A program made the position numbers and the translations under genes. DNA of 7,827 nt from an uncultured Pseudomonadota bacterium (GTDB lineage: Bacteria; Pseudomonadota; Gammaproteobacteria; Burkholderiales; Methylophilaceae). The notes below the pieces were generated by a model, which saw only the letters and a list, made by a program, of their open reading frames with translations, made no database searches and was not told where the DNA came from. Positions 4,951 to 7,827 of the stretch are shown in pieces (the stretch's first letter is position 1; each line of letters starts with the position of its first letter). Location of the stretch: contig CAINWC010000109.1 in assembly GCA_903854305.1 (NCBI GenBank), positions 1 to 7,827 of the forward strand, in the 5' to 3' direction.

Positions 4951-7827
4951 TTATGCTTCTGATTCTTCTGGATTTTTACCTGTAAAGCCAATCTGCTCTT
5001 CACTAAATACCTGATAATTACGTTGCCATTCAGAAAGCTGCGACACGCGCGTTACCTGTACAGCCGTTACCTTAAACTCAGGGCAGTTCGTTGCCCAATC
5101 TGAATTATCCGTAGTAATCACGTTAGCGCCTGATTCTGGATGATGGAAAGTGGTGTAAATCACACCAGGCTGAACACGTTCGCTGATTTTGGCATGCAAC
5201 ACGGTTTCACCCGCACGGCTAGTAATGCCAACCCAGTCGCCTTCTTTAATGCCACGCTCTTCTGCATCATGTGGATGAATCTCAACCAAATCTTCTTTAT
5301 GCCATTCAACATTTTTGGTGCGGCGTGTTTGTGCGCCCACGTTGTATTGCGACAAAATACGGCCTGTCGTCAAAATCAACGGGTACTTAGGCGTTACTTT
5401 TTCAGTCGTTGGCACATATTCAGTCACGAAGAACTTACCTTTACCGCGCACAAACTCGTCAATATGCATGGTTGGCGTGCCTAGCGGTTGTTCATCATTA
5501 CAAGGCCACTGTATGCTACCCAACTCATCTAACTTCTTAAAGCTTACGCCTTTAAAGGTCGGTGTGAGGCTAGCAACTTCGTCCATAATGTCTGAGGCAT
5601 GTTTGTAATCCATAGGGTAGCCCAGCGCATTGGATAATGCTGCGGTCACTTCCCAGTCCTCTTTGCCATTCTTAGGCATCATCACACGGCGCACAGGTGA
5701 AATGCGGCGTTCGGCATTGGTAAACGTACCGCTTTTTTCTAGGAATGATGCACCTGGGAAAAACACATGGGCAAACATGGCGGTTTCATTCAAAAATAAA
5801 TCCTGCACAATCACGCATTCCATTGATTCTAGCGCATGCGTTACATGCTGTGTATTTGGGTCAGACTGCACAATGTCTTCGCCCACACAATATAGCGCTT
5901 TAAAGGTACCATCAATCGCGTTATCCAGCATATTTGGGATGCGTAAACCTGGGTCATTGCTAAGCGGCCTACCCCAAGCAGATTCAAATAGCGCGCGTGT
6001 TGCTTCATCTGATACATGGCGATAACCTGGATACTCATGCGGCATAGAGCCCATATCACATGAGCCTTGCACGTTATTTTGACCGCGTAGCGGGTTAACA
6101 CCCACGCCCTCACGACCAATATTGCCTGTTGCCATCGCAAGGTTAGCAATACCCATCACCATGGTAGAGCCTTGGCTATGCTCAGTAACACCTAAACCAT
6201 AATAAATAGCAGCATTGCCACCTGTGGCAAATAATCTTGCGGCAGCACGAATGTCTTCAGCTGGAACACCCATGGCCAAACCCAGTACTTCTGGTGAATT
6301 TTGTTTCAGCGCAACAAAATCACGCCAAGCTTCAAATGAATCCCACTCGCAACGTTCTTTTACAAACGCTTCATTGACCAAACCCTCAGTCACAATCACG
6401 TGACCTAAGGCAGAAATCAAAGCTACATTAGTACCCGGCTGCAATTTAAGATGGTAGTCGGCTTTAACGTGTGGCGATGCGACTAAATCAATCGCGCGTG
6501 GGTCAGCAATAATCAGTTTCGCACCTTCACGTAAACGGCGTTTCATTTGTGAGGCAAACACCGGGTGACCATCGGTTGGATTAGCGCCAATCACAAAAAT
6601 CACGTCTGACTTCATCACAGAATCAAAGGTTTGCGTACCGGCAGATTCACCTATGGTCTGCTTAAGACCGTAACCTGTAGGTGAGTGGCAAACACGTGCG
6701 CAAGTATCTACATTGTTTACGCCAAATACAGCGCGCACTAGTTTTTGCACCACATAGACTTCTTCGTTCGTACAGCGTGATGAAGTAATTCCGCCTACAG
6801 CAGCTTTACCATATTTAGCTTGAATACGATTAATTTCACTAGCTGCATAATTCACTGCCTCATCCCAGCTCACTTGCTGCCATTCGTCATGGATGCTTTT
6901 ACGAATCATCGGTGTGGTGATGCGATCTTTATGAGTGGCATAACCCCAAGCAAATCGGCCTTTAACGCATGAGTGACCATGATTCGCGCCGCCGTTCTTA
7001 TTCGGCACCATGCGAATCACTTCTTCGCCTTTCATTTCCGCATCAAACGAACAGCCAACGCCACAGTAAGCACAGGTCGTAGTCACGCTATGCTCTGGAA
7101 CACCATGATCGATGACCGTTTTTTCTATTAAAGTGGCTGTCGGGCAAGCCTGCACACAAGCACCACAGGACACACATTCAGAATCTAAAAAGTTATTAAT
7201 CCCTGCCGCGACTTTTGATTCGAAGCCCCGCCCAGAAATGGTCAGTGCGAAAGTACCTTGCGTTTCTTCGCAAGCACGCACGCAACGTGAGCAGACGATA
7301 CATTTACTCGGATCAAAAGTGAAATATGGATTTGATTCATCTTTTTCAGCCTTGAGGTGATTTTCACCGTCATAACCGTAGCGCACTTCGCGCAGGCCAA
7401 CTGCACCTGCCATGTCTTGCAATTCACAATCGCCATTGGTGGCACAGGTCAGACAATCTAATGGATGGTCTGAAATATAGAGTTCCATGGTGCCGCGACG
7501 AATATCGGCTAATTTTGGCGTTTGCGTATGTACTATTAAGCCTTCTGCTACTGGTGTGGTGCAAGATGCAGGAAAACCGCGGCGACCTTCAATTTCAACC
7601 ACACACAAACGGCATGATCCAAACGGCTCCAAACTATCGGTAGCGCATAGTTTAGGCACGTTGATACCCGCCAAAATAGACGCACGCATGATAGAAGTAC
7701 CTTCTGGCACGGTGATTTCTCTATCATCAATGGTCAGTGTTACCTGCACATCAGACTGACTTGCTGGCGTACCATAATCGGTCTGATCGTCATAACTGGT
7801 GCGGCTATGTTCATGATCATGCTGCGG
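4951..7827 (-). CDS. fdsA: NAD-dependent formate dehydrogenase alpha (catalytic) subunit, 5' end cut by the window edge
   Basis: Mo-bis-MGD subunit of the soluble NAD+ formate dehydrogenase, oxidising formate to CO2. Numbering below starts at the GTG at 7747-7749. A [2Fe-2S] site has Cys35, 46, 49, 63. The His-ligated cluster has His95, Cys99, 102, 108. Two ferredoxin-type [4Fe-4S] sites have Cys150, 153, 156, 160 and Cys192, 195, 198, 202. The MGD-domain cluster has Cys226, 229, 233, 261. Cys354-His355 (RVCHSPTG) is the molybdenum ligand and adjacent catalytic His, Arg555 (PLRGQNN) the catalytic Arg, and Lys263 the electron-relay Lys. These correspond to Rhodobacter capsulatus Cys386, His387, Arg587 and Lys295, a constant offset of 32. 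The frame stays open for 26 codons upstream of GTG to the edge and includes DYGTPAS, typical of FdsA N-termini, so the true start lies a few codons outside. The Cys ligand excludes a selenoenzyme. fdhD follows after 38 bases. Confidence 0.97.
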   Translation of the reverse strand, partial: PQHDHEHSRTSYDDQTDYGTPASQSDVQVTLTIDDREITVPEGTSIMRASILAGINVPKLCATDSLEPFGSCRLCVVEIEGRRGFPASCTTPVAEGLIVHTQTPKLADIRRGTMELYISDHPLDCLTCATNGDCELQDMAGAVGLREVRYGYDGENHLKAEKDESNPYFTFDPSKCIVCSRCVRACEETQGTFALTISGRGFESKVAAGINNFLDSECVSCGACVQACPTATLIEKTVIDHGVPEHSVTTTCAYCGVGCSFDAEMKGEEVIRMVPNKNGGANHGHSCVKGRFAWGYATHKDRITTPMIRKSIHDEWQQVSWDEAVNYAASEINRIQAKYGKAAVGGITSSRCTNEEVYVVQKLVRAVFGVNNVDTCARVCHSPTGYGLKQTIGESAGTQTFDSVMKSDVIFVIGANPTDGHPVFASQMKRRLREGAKLIIADPRAIDLVASPHVKADYHLKLQPGTNVALISALGHVIVTEGLVNEAFVKERCEWDSFEAWRDFVALKQNSPEVLGLAMGVPAEDIRAAARLFATGGNAAIYYGLGVTEHSQGSTMVMGIANLAMATGNIGREGVGVNPLRGQNNVQGSCDMGSMPHEYPGYRHVSDEATRALFESAWGRPLSNDPGLRIPNMLDNAIDGTFKALYCVGEDIVQSDPNTQHVTHALESMECVIVQDLFLNETAMFAHVFFPGASFLEKSGTFTNAERRISPVRRVMMPKNGKEDWEVTAALSNALGYPMDYKHASDIMDEVASLTPTFKGVSFKKLDELGSIQWPCNDEQPLGTPTMHIDEFVRGKGKFFVTEYVPTTEKVTPKYPLILTTGRILSQYNVGAQTRRTKNVEWHKEDLVEIHPHDAEERGIKEGDWVGITSRAGETVLHAKISERVQPGVIYTTFHHPESGANVITTDNSDWATNCPEFKVTAVQVTRVSQLSEWQRNYQVFSEEQIGFTGKNPEESEA

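Noticed and set aside
5630..6025. 131-codon ORF antisense to fdsA
   Set aside because: It lies entirely over the conserved fdsA catalytic domain, has no recognisable domain, and is explained as a shadow of fdsA codon structure.
5841..6149. 102-codon minus-strand ORF in another frame of fdsA
   Set aside because: The fdsA frame is continuous and conserved through this region, so there is no frameshift and no second gene.
4951..7827. Possible selenocysteine formate dehydrogenase
   Set aside because: The catalytic position is a normal Cys codon in RVCHSPTG and no in-frame TGA is present.

Overview
The window looks like ordinary chromosomal DNA from an AT-leaning betaproteobacterium. The best guess is a methylotroph of the Methylophilaceae (Methylotenera or Methylophilus type). 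This rests on the beta-type Rho sequence, the trxA-rho-rpmE order, the cysteine-free L31, a beta-style PMT/GT39 membrane protein, and an NAD-dependent molybdenum formate dehydrogenase of the fdsGBACD kind. The genus is an inference; no 16S or other marker is present. No mobile element, CRISPR array, tRNA or rRNA gene was seen, and no gene-free stretch exceeds 300 bases.

Left part, plus strand (1-1888). The last 13 codons of a thioredoxin gene (trxA) open the window. A leader of about 150 bases follows, with a long inverted repeat and a C-rich, G-poor stretch that could be a Rho-loading site. Next come full-length rho (192-1451), a 145-base gap with several dyads, and rpmE2 (1597-1839), which encodes zinc-independent ribosomal protein L31. 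A clear intrinsic terminator lies at 1870-1893.

Middle, plus strand (1889-3673). One gene encodes an integral membrane glycosyltransferase-like protein of the PMT/ArnT superfamily. It has a (CG)6 tract just inside the reading frame and has lost the first acid of the usual Asp-Glu motif in its first periplasmic loop.

Right part, minus strand (7827 down to 3724). This is the distal end of a formate dehydrogenase operon: fdsA (5' end just outside the window), then fdhD/fdsC (GTG start), then fdsD. FdsA oxidises formate at a Mo-bis-MGD centre and passes electrons along its Fe-S clusters to FdsB/FdsG, which should lie just beyond the right edge and reduce NAD+. FdhD sulfurates and delivers the cofactor, and FdsD is the small assembly/stability subunit. 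In a methylotroph this is the last step of C1 oxidation, giving CO2 and NADH. The plus-strand cluster and the fds operon converge at 3674-3723 without a strong intrinsic terminator.

I found no credible new multi-gene system. The points worth a second look are the non-coding dyads around rho and rpmE2, the altered active-site loop and repeat tract of the glycosyltransferase, and two start-site corrections (fdsA and fdhD).
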